10,071 nucleotides of DNA from Burkholderiales bacterium. Its GTDB lineage: Bacteria > Pseudomonadota > Gammaproteobacteria > Burkholderiales > Casimicrobiaceae. The notes below the pieces were generated by a model, which was not told the origin of the DNA, did not search any database, and saw nothing but the letters and a program-made list of their open reading frames with translations. Made by a program: the position numbers and the translations under genes. The stretch spans positions 1 to 10,071 of the forward strand of contig JAITMH010000074.1 of NCBI GenBank assembly GCA_031277445.1, read 5' to 3'. Of this stretch, positions 1 to 8,793 are shown piece after piece; position 1 is the first letter of the stretch; each line of letters starts with the position of its first letter.

Positions 1-854
1 CCGATCATCAGCGGCGGCAAATTGGGATCGGGAAAATAACGGTAATCGTGCGCGTCCTCTTTGCTTCGCATCGAGCGCGTTTCGCCGGTGTCGGGATCAA
101 ACAGCCGCGTTTCCTGAACGACTTTCCCGCCGTCTTCGATCAATTCGATTTGACGGCGAACTTCAAATTCAATCGCTTTTTCCATGAAGCGAAAGCTGTT
201 GAGGTTTTTGATTTCGCAGCGGGTGTCTTGTTGTACGGATGCGGCGCCCACCGAGACGTTCGCGTCGCAGCGGAAACTGCCCTCCTGCATGTTGCCATCG
301 CAAATGCCGATCCAGCGCACCAGCGCGTGCAGCGCTTTTGCGTAGGCGACCGCTTCCTCGGCGCTTGCCATGTCCGGTTCGGTGACGATTTCGAGAAGCG
401 GCGTTCCGGCGCGATTCAAATCGATGCCGGTCATCCCGTGAAAGTCTTCGTGCAAACTTTTCCCGGCATCTGCTTCGAGATGCGCTCGTGTCAACCGCAC
501 CGTTTTCTGTCCCGTCGAGGTCGTGATGGCCAACTCACCGCCCTGCACGACCGGCTGTTCAAACTGACTGATCTGGTAGCCGTGCGGCAAATCGGGATAG
601 AAATAATTTTTGCGGTCGAACCGGCTCGTCGTGTTGACCGTCGCGCCGACTGCCAGACCGAAACGAATCGCACGTTCAACAGCGCCGACGTTGGCGACCG
701 GCAGTGTGCCGGGCAACGCCAGGTCAATCGCCGAAGCGTGGACGTTCGGTGCAGCGCCGAATGCAGTTGACGCGCCGGAAAACAATTTCGACGCGGTGGA
801 CAACTGCGCGTGCGTTTCCAGCCCGATGACGATTTCCCAATGACTGTTACGCAT
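1..854 (-). CDS. gatB: Aspartyl/glutamyl-tRNA amidotransferase subunit B, N-terminal 284 residues (partial)
   Basis: GatB is the tRNA-binding and kinase subunit of GatCAB. It phosphorylates the Glu or Asp misacylated on tRNA(Gln)/tRNA(Asn) and receives ammonia from GatA. Reading leftward from ATG at 854, the frame is open to the window edge and covers 284 residues of a family that usually has about 480; the C-terminal helical and YqeY-like tail domains lie outside. Family motifs seen are [15 protein letters not shown] (6-20), [13 protein letters not shown] (85-97), [19 protein letters not shown] (143-161), RCDANVSV (195-202), [15 protein letters not shown] (214-228) and [11 protein letters not shown] (272-282). 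The start is fixed by a strong Shine-Dalgarno AAGGAGG six bases upstream, and the gene overlaps the gatA stop by 8 nt, which suggests translational coupling as the last gene of gatCAB. In betaproteobacteria the enzyme probably serves mainly Asn-tRNA(Asn) (inference). Nothing looks damaged. Confidence 0.97.
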   Translation of the reverse strand, partial: MRNSHWEIVIGLETHAQLSTASKLFSGASTAFGAAPNVHASAIDLALPGTLPVANVGAVERAIRFGLAVGATVNTTSRFDRKNYFYPDLPHGYQISQFEQPVVQGGELAITTSTGQKTVRLTRAHLEADAGKSLHEDFHGMTGIDLNRAGTPLLEIVTEPDMASAEEAVAYAKALHALVRWIGICDGNMQEGSFRCDANVSVGAASVQQDTRCEIKNLNSFRFMEKAIEFEVRRQIELIEDGGKVVQETRLFDPDTGETRSMRSKEDAHDYRYFPDPNLPPLMI

Positions 855-2337
855 GGCTCGCCTCCTTCGGCACCCGCCGGTGCCAATCGGTCACTTGCTG
901 GAAACGGTGCGCGATGTTAAGCAGTTGCGCTTCCGAAAAGTACGGGCCTTGCAATTGCAAGCCTATCGGCAAACCGTTTGAAGTAAAGCCGCAGGGCGCC
1001 GTCATCGCCGGAATTCCGGCCAGGTTGGCGCCGATGGTGAAGATATCGTTCAGGTACATTTTGATCGGGTCTTGCGTTTGTGAACCCAGCAGCGGCGCGG
1101 TCGTCGGCACCGTGGGGCCGAGGATCACATCGCATTGTTTGAAAGCCGCTTGATAATCGTCAGCGATCAGTCGCCGCACTTTTTGCGCCTTTAAATAGTA
1201 CGCATCGTAATAACCGTGCGACAGTACGTAGGTGCCGATCAGAATGCGGCGCTTGACTTCGTCGCCGAATCCTTCGGCGCGTGTTTTTTTGTACATGTCG
1301 AGCAAATCGGTGTATTGAGCGGCGCGATGGCCGTAGCGCACACCGTCGAAACACGACAGGTTCGACGATGCCTCCGCCGGTCCCAGTACGTGATAGACCG
1401 GCACGGAATAGCCGATGTTCGGCAACGCGATGGGCACGGTGACCGCGCCGAGCGCCCGCAGCTCGGTCAGCGCCGCTTCTACGGCGGCCACGACCGGCGC
1501 ATCAACGCCGTCGCCGAAAAAGGCTTCGGGCAAGCCGATGCGTATGCCGTCAAGCGGTTTCGTCGCGGTTTTTACGATCTCGCGGCGGTAATCTTCTTTC
1601 GGGCGCGGCAGCGAGGTGGCGTCGCGGGGGTCGTGTCCAGCCATCGCGGTCAGCAACAACGCGCAATCTTCGGCGCTGCGCGCCATCGGCCCGGCCTGAT
1701 CGAGGCTGGAGGCAAACGCCACCATGCCGTGACGCGAGCAAATCCCGTAGGTCGGTTTGAGGCCGGTCACGCCGCAGAACGATGATGGTTGCCGGATGGA
1801 GCCTCCCGTGTCGGAACCGGTGGACGCCGGAACCAGCCCCGCCGCCACGGCAACAGCCGCGCCGCCGGAGCTGCCGCCCGGCACGGAATCAAGCTGCCAG
1901 GGATTGCGGACGGGGCCAAAGAACGAGGTCTCAGAGCTGCTGCCCATCGCAAATTCGTCCATCGCCGTCTTGCCGAGCAGCACGGTACCCGCCTGTTTCA
2001 ATGCGGTGACGACATGCGCGTCGTAGGGGGCGACGAAATGTTCCAGCATTTTCGACGAGCAGGTGGTGCGCAACCCCTCCGTCATAAACAAATCCTTGTG
2101 CGCAATCGGGATGCCGGTCAGCGGCCCGGCCTCGCCTTTCGCACGTGCGGCGTCCGCTGCTTTGGCCGCAGTGCGGGCGCCGTCGGGATCGACGCTGACA
2201 AAAGCATTGAGCGTCGGCTGGGCGGCGGCGATTCTTGCCAGCAGTTCATCGGTCAGTTCAAGCGCCGAAAACTGTCCTGCCGCCAGTCCTGCCGCCAGTT
2301 CGGTGACGGTGGCGTAAGCGATGTCCTGCCGGTTCAT
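847..2337 (-). CDS. gatA: Aspartyl/glutamyl-tRNA amidotransferase subunit A (glutaminase subunit)
   Basis: GatA hydrolyses glutamine (or asparagine) and passes ammonia to GatB for amidation of misacylated tRNA in the cytoplasm. The 496-residue protein has the normal family length. It is an amidase-signature enzyme with a complete Ser-cisSer-Lys triad: Lys81 in GIPIAHKD, Ser156 in PGGSSGGA and the nucleophile Ser180 in [11 protein letters not shown]. The last two are 24 residues apart, as in the family. The C-terminal part carries the usual conserved stretch around [11 protein letters not shown] and [11 protein letters not shown]. The ATG start shares ATGA with the gatC stop and is preceded by GAAGGTG about five bases upstream. 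Its 3' end overlaps gatB by 8 nt. It is the middle gene of gatC-gatA-gatB. No frameshift or missing motif is seen. Confidence 0.98.
   Translation of the reverse strand: MNRQDIAYATVTELAAGLAAGQFSALELTDELLARIAAAQPTLNAFVSVDPDGARTAAKAADAARAKGEAGPLTGIPIAHKDLFMTEGLRTTCSSKMLEHFVAPYDAHVVTALKQAGTVLLGKTAMDEFAMGSSSETSFFGPVRNPWQLDSVPGGSSGGAAVAVAAGLVPASTGSDTGGSIRQPSSFCGVTGLKPTYGICSRHGMVAFASSLDQAGPMARSAEDCALLLTAMAGHDPRDATSLPRPKEDYRREIVKTATKPLDGIRIGLPEAFFGDGVDAPVVAAVEAALTELRALGAVTVPIALPNIGYSVPVYHVLGPAEASSNLSCFDGVRYGHRAAQYTDLLDMYKKTRAEGFGDEVKRRILIGTYVLSHGYYDAYYLKAQKVRRLIADDYQAAFKQCDVILGPTVPTTAPLLGSQTQDPIKMYLNDIFTIGANLAGIPAMTAPCGFTSNGLPIGLQLQGPYFSEAQLLNIAHRFQQVTDWHRRVPKEASHA
861..867 (-). promoter_or_regulatory. 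Ribosome binding site of gatB
   Basis: AAGGAGG on the minus strand, inside the last codons of gatA, six bases before the gatB ATG. It is a near-perfect anti-16S match and decides the gatB start. Confidence 0.85.
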
Positions 2338-2621
2338 TCGATCACCTTCGGCACGAGATAAAGGCCGTTCTGGACGGCGGGCGCGCCTTGTTGATAGTCA
2401 TCGCGCCGGTCAAACGCGGTCACTTTGTCGTCACGCAGCGGCAACGCCAAGGGCTGGGTGTGCGCCATGGGCGACACGCCATCGGTCTCGATTCTGGATA
2501 AAACGTCAATCATGCCGAAAATCGAATCAAGCTGTTGCTGCAACTGCGGCAACATGGCCTCGTCGATTTCGAGTCGCGCAAGGTGCGCGATCCGTTGAAT
2601 TTCATTCTGTGAAAGTGCCAT
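2334..2621 (-). CDS. gatC: Aspartyl/glutamyl-tRNA amidotransferase subunit C
   Basis: GatC is the small belt-like subunit that wraps the GatA-GatB interface and stabilises GatA. The protein has 95 residues, the usual size. It begins [17 protein letters not shown], with the conserved helix of the family, and ends with the extended [17 protein letters not shown] tail containing the typical VPKV motif. I chose ATG at 2621; a TTG codon directly before it (2624) is in frame and would add one residue. A weak GGGA lies six bases upstream of the ATG. The stop overlaps the gatA start (ATGA). As first gene of gatCAB it should carry the operon promoter in the spacer towards mreB. Assignment is firm from sequence and from position. 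Confidence 0.95.
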   Translation of the reverse strand: MALSQNEIQRIAHLARLEIDEAMLPQLQQQLDSIFGMIDVLSRIETDGVSPMAHTQPLALPLRDDKVTAFDRRDDYQQGAPAVQNGLYLVPKVIE

Positions 2622-3943
<1,322 letters not shown>

Positions 3944-4010
3944 CGACCCTGCGCGAGGCCATGAGCGGAGCGCCGACCAGCCACGCCGGTTCAAGCGCAA
4001 CCACTTTTTT

Positions 4011-4112
4011 CCCTCCCCTTCAAGGGGAGGGTTAGGGTGGGGATGGTTTAGTGAAAATGGGGTTTCAGTTTTCCCCCTCTCCCCCAACCCCTCTCCCGCA
4101 AGGGGAGAGGGG
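4011..4112. repeat. REP-like inverted doublet with two G-quadruplex motifs
   Basis: Two related elements lie head to head. Copy A, plus strand: 10-bp perfect arms CCCTCCCCTT (4011-4020) and AAGGGGAGGG (4022-4031), then a G-rich tail to 4046. Copy B, minus strand: arms CCCCTCTCCC (4088-4097) and GGGAGAGGGG (4103-4112) with a 5-nt loop, then a G-rich tail reading down to 4073. Copy A contains G4-A-G3-TTA-G3-T-G4 (4024-4042) on the plus strand; copy B contains G5-AGA-G5-TT-G4-AGA-G3 (4097 to 4073) on the minus strand. Both fit the canonical G-quadruplex pattern. The architecture resembles REP doublets (BIME/REPIN) of proteobacteria; the family identity is inference. No T-run follows the hairpins, so they are not classical terminators. 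It fills most of the mreB-mreC spacer and ends 21 bases before mreC. Confidence 0.75.
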
Positions 4113-4133
4113 CGTTAATTTTGATTTTCGCCC

Positions 4134-5087
4134 ATGATTCCCGGTGACCCGCCTCCGTATCTGTATCGCGGGCCGTCAATTCTGGCGCGTTTCGTTTTTT
4201 TTGCGCTGCTGTCGCTGCTGCTGCTGTTCGTCGATACCCGTTATCAGCATCTGGAAAAACTGCGTGCCGGTATCGCCGTAGCGTTATATCCCGTACAACA
4301 ATTGGCGCGTTGGCCCCGGACGGCTGCGCAAGAAATCGGCGTGTATTTCGCCAGCAAAAAAGCATTGGAAAGACAAAATACCGCGCTGTCGCTACTGCTT
4401 CTCGATTGGGGAAATACCGCGCAGGAAGCGCAGACCGCGCAACAGGAAAACGCCCGACTCCGGGAATTGCTGCAACTGAAAGCGCAAACGTCGCGCAGCA
4501 CCCACGCCGTTGAAATGCTTTACGACACCCGCGACCCGTTCGTCCAGAAAATCACGATTGACAAAGGGCAAATGCACGGCATTAAGGAAAGCTCTGCCGT
4601 TCTTGATCCTTACGGCGTGATCGGCCAGATCACGCATGTGTCCCTGCTCACGTCCGACGTGACGCTGCTGGTCGAAAAAAACCATACCACGCCGGTGCAG
4701 ATCGAACGCACCGGTATGCGCAGCGTGCTTTACGGAATGGGCGCCGGTGTGCCGATGGAATTGCGTTTTGTTTCTCCGGCGGCGGATGTCCGAATCGGCG
4801 ACCGTCTTGTCACGTCGGGACTGGGAAGCGTTTATCCGCCGGGACTGGCGGTGGCGACCGTGACCGCCATCGACAACAATACGGAACAATCGTTTGTTCA
4901 CATCACGGCGACTCCGGCAGCCGGCGTTGCCAGCAGTCGTTATTTGCTCGTGGTCGATGCCTTGACGCCTGCGCCGATGGATTCTCCGTCGGCGGCGCCG
5001 TCCGGAGAAGGTAAAAGCAATGGCAAAAGCAACGGCAGCCGTGGCAAAAACAACGGCAAACCGTCCGGCAACAGGAGAACTTCATGA
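4134..5087 (+). CDS. mreC: Rod shape-determining protein MreC
   Basis: MreC is a bitopic inner-membrane protein whose periplasmic part activates PBP2/RodA and links them to MreB. The 317-residue protein shows a short cytoplasmic N-terminus, one transmembrane helix (about 18-33), a coiled coil (about 70-115, ending QQENARLRELLQLK) and the periplasmic beta domains containing YDTRDPFVQKITIDKG, VLDPYGVIGQI and GDRLVTSGLGSVYPPGLAVA. The ATG at 4134 is the only sensible start: it precedes the membrane helix by the usual distance, and no other in-frame ATG or GTG lies nearby. It has no visible Shine-Dalgarno, since the preceding 20 bases are AT-rich and the REP-like doublet ends just before them. 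The last 27 residues (291-317) are a Gly/Lys/Asn/Ser repeat tail. The stop overlaps mreD (ATGA). Confidence 0.96.
   Translation: MIPGDPPPYLYRGPSILARFVFFALLSLLLLFVDTRYQHLEKLRAGIAVALYPVQQLARWPRTAAQEIGVYFASKKALERQNTALSLLLLDWGNTAQEAQTAQQENARLRELLQLKAQTSRSTHAVEMLYDTRDPFVQKITIDKGQMHGIKESSAVLDPYGVIGQITHVSLLTSDVTLLVEKNHTTPVQIERTGMRSVLYGMGAGVPMELRFVSPAADVRIGDRLVTSGLGSVYPPGLAVATVTAIDNNTEQSFVHITATPAAGVASSRYLLVVDALTPAPMDSPSAAPSGEGKSNGKSNGSRGKNNGKPSGNRRTS
5073..5077 (+). promoter_or_regulatory. Ribosome binding site of mreD
   Basis: AGGAG lies six bases before the mreD ATG, inside the end of mreC. It confirms the ATG at 5084, which gives the proline-rich N-terminus. Confidence 0.75.
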
Positions 5088-5653
5088 AACCCGCGTCATT
5101 GCCACCCCGATCGCCGCCGCCCCGATTCAGCGGTCCCTCGCTTCAGCCGATCAACCCGAACCTGCTGCTGCCGCCGCCGAAGCTTTGGTTCATCACCGTG
5201 ACGCTGTTGATAACACTGCTGATCGACCTGTTTCCGCTGTCCGACACGTTTGCCCCCTGGCGGCCTGAATTGGTTGCGCTGACGTTGTTGTACTGGTGTA
5301 CCTGGGCGCCACGGTTTGTCGGTGTCAGCACCGGTTTTCTGTTGGGTCTGGTGATGGATGTCGCCAACGGCTCAGTCCTGGGGCAACATGCGCTTGCCTA
5401 TACGTTGCTTGCTTTTGGCGCGGATTATTTTCGGCGTCGCATCGTCAGTTTCCCGATGTGGCAACAAATCGTGTTTGTTGCACTGTTGCTGGAACTTTGT
5501 GCGCTGGCCGTGTTTCTGGTGCGCATGATGAGCGGCGGAGAACTGTCCAGTGCGGCGTATTTTATCGTGCCGCCGCTGACGGCATTGCTGTGGCCGTTGA
5601 TGCAGTTTTTGTTGCAATGGCAGCAGAGGCGTGCAGCGTTGTCGGAACATTGA
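5084..5653 (+). CDS. mreD: Rod shape-determining protein MreD
   Basis: MreD is a polytopic inner-membrane protein of the elongasome that binds MreC and modulates its effect on PBP2. The 189-residue protein has about five or six hydrophobic segments, starting near residue 34 (LWFITVTLLITLLIDL). It carries the family signature GFLLGLVMDVANGSVLGQHAL (residues 85-105). The start is fixed by the ATGA overlap with mreC and a good AGGAG. The cytoplasmic N-terminus before the first helix is unusually rich in proline: 12 of the first 32 residues. The C-terminus is short and basic (QWQQRRAALSEH). Identification rests on the signature, hydrophobicity, size and the mreBC-mrdA context. Confidence 0.95.
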   Translation: MKPASLPPRSPPPRFSGPSLQPINPNLLLPPPKLWFITVTLLITLLIDLFPLSDTFAPWRPELVALTLLYWCTWAPRFVGVSTGFLLGLVMDVANGSVLGQHALAYTLLAFGADYFRRRIVSFPMWQQIVFVALLLELCALAVFLVRMMSGGELSSAAYFIVPPLTALLWPLMQFLLQWQQRRAALSEH

Positions 5654-5658
5654 GCAAG

Positions 5659-5718
5659 ATGAACACCATGAAGTCGCTTCGCCAACCGTTGCCTTCTTCC
5701 GCAGGCTTGACCGGATGA
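5659..5718 (+). CDS. Possible 19-residue leader peptide coupled to mrdA
   Basis: A short frame starts at ATG 5659, five bases after the mreD stop, and encodes 19 residues (MNTMKSLRQP, then LPSSAGLTG). Its TGA shares ATGA with the chosen mrdA start at 5715. A weak AGCAAG lies before it. It could simply be a frame by chance, but it would carry ribosomes from mreD to mrdA, whose own Shine-Dalgarno is weak. No similarity to a known leader is recognised. A second in-frame ATG lies at 5668. Confidence 0.2.
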   Translation: MNTMKSLRQPLPSSAGLTG

Positions 5719-7676
5719 GACGACACCGTTTCCGCCGTTGGCTGTCGCTTCATCGCCGCCACGAAATCCGCGATCCGATACGCGAACTCTTTTTGTTCCG
5801 CAAACGCTTGTGGTTGACCGGGCTGGCCATGTTGTTGATTTTCGGCGTGTTGCTGGGACGAGTTTTTTACTTGCAGGTGATTGCCCACCAGCAATACCAG
5901 ACACAGGCGGAAAACAACCGGATTGCCATCGTGCCGGTCGGGCCCAGTCGCGGCACGATCAGCGACCGCAACGGAACCACGCTGGCGCAGAGCTTTTCGG
6001 CTTACACGCTGGAACTGACGCCGTCCCGAATCGACCGTCTTGAAACCACGCTGGCCCAACTCGGCAAGCTGATCGAGATCACACCACGCGATTTGCGCCG
6101 CTTTCGTCGTGCGATGGACGAGTCGCGCAACTTCGACAGCCTGCCGCTGCGAACCAAACTGAGCGACGAAGAAGTTGCGCGGTTCGCCGTTTACAAATAC
6201 CGCTTCCCCGGCGTTGACATTCGGGCGCGGCTTTACCGGCAATACCCGCTTGGGGAAACGGCCTCACACGTTCTCGGTCACATCGGGCGCATCAACGACC
6301 GCGACATTGAACAACTGACCCGAAGCGGCAGCCTTCTTAACTACAAGGGCACCGACCACATCGGCAAGACCGGCGTCGAATTGTCGTATGAAGAAACCCT
6401 GCACGGCATCGTCGGATTTGACGAAGTTGAAGTCGATGCGCTTGGTCGTGCGGTGCGTTCGCTGACGCGGGTGCCGCCGATCCCCGGCGATCACCTGCAA
6501 CTCACCATTGATTTGCGTTTGCAGCAACTCGCCGAACAGGCGCTTGGCGAATCAAAAGGCGCTGTGGTGGCGATGGATCCGAACAACGGCGAAATTCTGG
6601 CGATGGCGTCAACGCCCGGTTACGATCCCAATCTGTTCGTTGAAGGCATCGACGTTGCCAACTGGGACAGGCTGAACACTTCGCCCGACAAACCGCTGCT
6701 GAACCGGGCGCTGCGCGGCGCGTATCCTCCCGGTTCGACCGTCAAACCGTTTCTGGCGCTGGGTGCGCTGGTTTCGGGCAAGCGCACTCCTGAGCAAGCC
6801 ATCAGCGACCCCGGTTATTTCGATCTGCCCACCGGCGCCGGAAGAGCGCACCGTTTCCGCGACCAGAAAACGGACGGTCATGGCCGCGTTGACATGCACA
6901 AATCCATCGTGGTGTCGTGCGACACGTATTACTACGTGCTTGCCAGCGAAACCGACATCGACGACACCGCCCGTTTCATGTCGCAATTCGGTTTCGGACA
7001 GAAAACCGGCATCGACCTCGAAGGCGAAGCCATCGGCGTGTTGCCGTCACGCGCCTGGAAGCGCGAACGTTTCAGCGGCTCGCGTTACCGCGAAGAACAC
7101 CGCAGATGGTATCTCGGCGATTCCGTTTCCGCCGGAATCGGCCAGGGTTACAGCAATGCCACGCCGCTGCAACTGGCGTATGCCACCGCGACGTTGGCGA
7201 ACGACGGCGTTTCGTATCGCCCGCATCTGGTCAAACGCATCATCGACGGCACGACCGGCCAAACGAAAGAAGTGCTGCCGGAAGAAACCCGCCGCCTCGA
7301 TCTGAAACCGGCGCATCTGGCCGCGATCAAGAAAGCCATGGTCGATGTCAACCGCGAAGGCACGGCTGCCCGCATCTTCAAAGACGCGCCCTATACCAGC
7401 GCCGGAAAAACCGGCACCGCTCAGGTTTTTTCGTTGCGCGGCGAACGCTACATCGAGGAGCAAGTCAAACACCATTTGCGCGACCACGCCTGGTTCATCG
7501 CCTACGCGCCCGCTGAAAAGCCGGTGATCGCCGTAGCCATCATCGTCGAAAACGGTGGTTTCGGCGCTCGTGCGGCAGGGCCGATTGCCCGCGCACTGTT
7601 CGATTATTATCTGACCGGCGCACAGACCGCCACGATTCCGAAACCCGACGGCGACAGCGAAGGCTGGGAGGAGTGA
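5715..7676 (+). CDS. mrdA: Penicillin-binding protein 2, peptidoglycan D,D-transpeptidase MrdA
   Basis: PBP2 is the class B transpeptidase that cross-links glycan made by RodA during elongation. From ATG 5715 the protein has 653 residues (E. coli 633). It has a basic cytoplasmic N-terminus, one membrane anchor (about 33-53), a pedestal domain with the conserved VPVGPSRGTISDRNG and RFPGVDIRARLYRQYPLG, and the transpeptidase domain. The penicillin-binding motifs are complete: SxxK at Ser341 (PPGSTVKPF), SxD at 401-403 (SCDTYYY) and KTG at 565-567 (AGKTGTAQVF). The SxD form is normal for PBP2. The open frame continues upstream to a GTG at 5631 inside mreD, but that start has no well-spaced ribosome site and the residues between are not PBP2-like, so I prefer 5715. 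The stop overlaps rodA (TGATG). Confidence 0.97.
   Translation: MRRHRFRRWLSLHRRHEIRDPIRELFLFRKRLWLTGLAMLLIFGVLLGRVFYLQVIAHQQYQTQAENNRIAIVPVGPSRGTISDRNGTTLAQSFSAYTLELTPSRIDRLETTLAQLGKLIEITPRDLRRFRRAMDESRNFDSLPLRTKLSDEEVARFAVYKYRFPGVDIRARLYRQYPLGETASHVLGHIGRINDRDIEQLTRSGSLLNYKGTDHIGKTGVELSYEETLHGIVGFDEVEVDALGRAVRSLTRVPPIPGDHLQLTIDLRLQQLAEQALGESKGAVVAMDPNNGEILAMASTPGYDPNLFVEGIDVANWDRLNTSPDKPLLNRALRGAYPPGSTVKPFLALGALVSGKRTPEQAISDPGYFDLPTGAGRAHRFRDQKTDGHGRVDMHKSIVVSCDTYYYVLASETDIDDTARFMSQFGFGQKTGIDLEGEAIGVLPSRAWKRERFSGSRYREEHRRWYLGDSVSAGIGQGYSNATPLQLAYATATLANDGVSYRPHLVKRIIDGTTGQTKEVLPEETRRLDLKPAHLAAIKKAMVDVNREGTAARIFKDAPYTSAGKTGTAQVFSLRGERYIEEQVKHHLRDHAWFIAYAPAEKPVIAVAIIVENGGFGARAAGPIARALFDYYLTGAQTATIPKPDGDSEGWEE
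7666..7672 (+). promoter_or_regulatory. Ribosome binding site of rodA
   Basis: GGGAGGA lies at the end of mrdA, three bases before the ATG at 7676. It favours ATG 7676 over the in-frame GTG at 7673, which would be directly abutting. Confidence 0.6.
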
Positions 7677-8776
7677 TGTCCATCCGCGACCATTTTTCCA
7701 CTGTCTGGCTGCGCTTTACCCGTCACATCGACGGGCCGCTGATGGCCATCACGCTCCTCCTGCTTGCCGTTGGCGCGGTCGTCCTGTTTTCAGCCGTGCT
7801 TCCGGACACCGGACGTTTCGTGCAGCAGATGAAAAGCATCGGCGTCGCGCTTGTCGTGATGTGGATAGTCGCCAACATCCCGCCGCACCGACTGGCGCAA
7901 ATCGCATTGCCGCTTTATCTCGTCGGTGTGCTGTTGCTCGTTGCCGTGGCGTTTTTCGGTGTGACCGTCAACAATTCGCAACGCTGGCTGGCGATAGGCG
8001 GGTTTCGTTTCCAACCGTCCGAACTGCTGAAACTGGCCGTGCCGCTGCTGCTTGCCTGGTATTTTCAGAAAGTTGAGGCGCGAATCAATTTCGGTAATTT
8101 CCTGATCGCCATGCTGCTGATCGCGTTGCCAGCCTGGTTGATCAAACGCCAGCCGGATTTGGGGACGGCGTTGCTTGTTGCCGCGTCCGGTTTTTATGTG
8201 CTGTATCTGGCGCGGCTGTCCTGGAAAACCATTTTTCTGATGGTGGCGACCGCCGTGCCGCTGATCTGGCTGCTCGCGCACGACTACCAAAAACAACGGG
8301 TGCTTGCATTTCTCAATCCCGCCGCCGACCCGCTGCGTTCCGGCTACCACACCTTGCAGTCGCAGATCGCCATCGGCTCCGGCGGACTGACCGGCAAAGG
8401 CTGGATGCAGGGCACTCAGGCGCACCTCGACTTTCTTCCTGAACGCCACACCGATTTCATCTTCGCCGTTTACAGCGAAGAATTCGGGCTGGTCGGCAAC
8501 ATCGTGTTGCTGATGTTATACACAGCGCTGTTGTTGCGAGCGCTGATGATCGCCAGCCATGCGTCGTCACTGTTTGGCCGACTGCTTGCCGGCGCCATCA
8601 CGCTGATGCTTTTTACTTACGTCACCGTTAACATGGGCATGGTCAGCGGCATTCTGCCCGTCGTGGGCGTTCCGTTGCCGTTTATCTCCTACGGCGGGAC
8701 GGCAATGCTTTCGCTGTTTATCTGCATCGGTATTTTGATGAGCATTCAAACACACCGGAAACTGGTTTCGACTTAG
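7676..8776 (+). CDS. rodA: SEDS peptidoglycan glycosyltransferase RodA
   Basis: RodA polymerises lipid II into glycan strands in complex with PBP2. The 366-residue protein is highly hydrophobic with about ten membrane helices, like E. coli RodA (370). Signature stretches are NNSQRWLAIGGFRFQPSELLKLA, the KRQPDLGTALLV motif, GKGWMQGTQAHLDFLPERHTDFIF with the putative catalytic Asp260 (the Asp of RHTDF, equivalent to E. coli Asp262), YSEEFGLVG, and the C-terminal GMVSGILPVVGVPLPFISYGG. It starts within TGATG at the mrdA stop, so the two partner enzymes are translationally coupled, in keeping with their 1:1 complex. I chose ATG 7676 over GTG 7673. The protein ends MSIQTHRKLVST, as in E. coli-type RodA. 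Confidence 0.97.
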   Translation: MSIRDHFSTVWLRFTRHIDGPLMAITLLLLAVGAVVLFSAVLPDTGRFVQQMKSIGVALVVMWIVANIPPHRLAQIALPLYLVGVLLLVAVAFFGVTVNNSQRWLAIGGFRFQPSELLKLAVPLLLAWYFQKVEARINFGNFLIAMLLIALPAWLIKRQPDLGTALLVAASGFYVLYLARLSWKTIFLMVATAVPLIWLLAHDYQKQRVLAFLNPAADPLRSGYHTLQSQIAIGSGGLTGKGWMQGTQAHLDFLPERHTDFIFAVYSEEFGLVGNIVLLMLYTALLLRALMIASHASSLFGRLLAGAITLMLFTYVTVNMGMVSGILPVVGVPLPFISYGGTAMLSLFICIGILMSIQTHRKLVST

Positions 8777-8793
8777 CAATGGGGGATCGGGTC

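Noticed and set aside
48..770. Long plus-strand open frame opposite gatB
   Set aside because: It is the antisense shadow of a well-matched gatB; its translation is basic and resembles no family.
1216..1785. 189-codon plus-strand frame opposite gatA
   Set aside because: Antisense shadow of gatA codons, with no recognisable motif.
4011..4031. Hairpin after mreB as a Rho-independent terminator
   Set aside because: The T-run lies before the stem on the plus strand, and TTAGGG follows it, so it lacks the required form on either strand.
5631..5714. GTG at 5631 as the mrdA start
   Set aside because: It lies inside mreD with AGAGG only one base away, and the 28 added residues do not resemble PBP2; ATG 5715 fits the family better.
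6915..6923. SCD instead of SxN as the second penicillin-binding motif in PBP2
   Set aside because: SxD is the normal form in PBP2 of the elongasome, so it is not a sign of altered activity.
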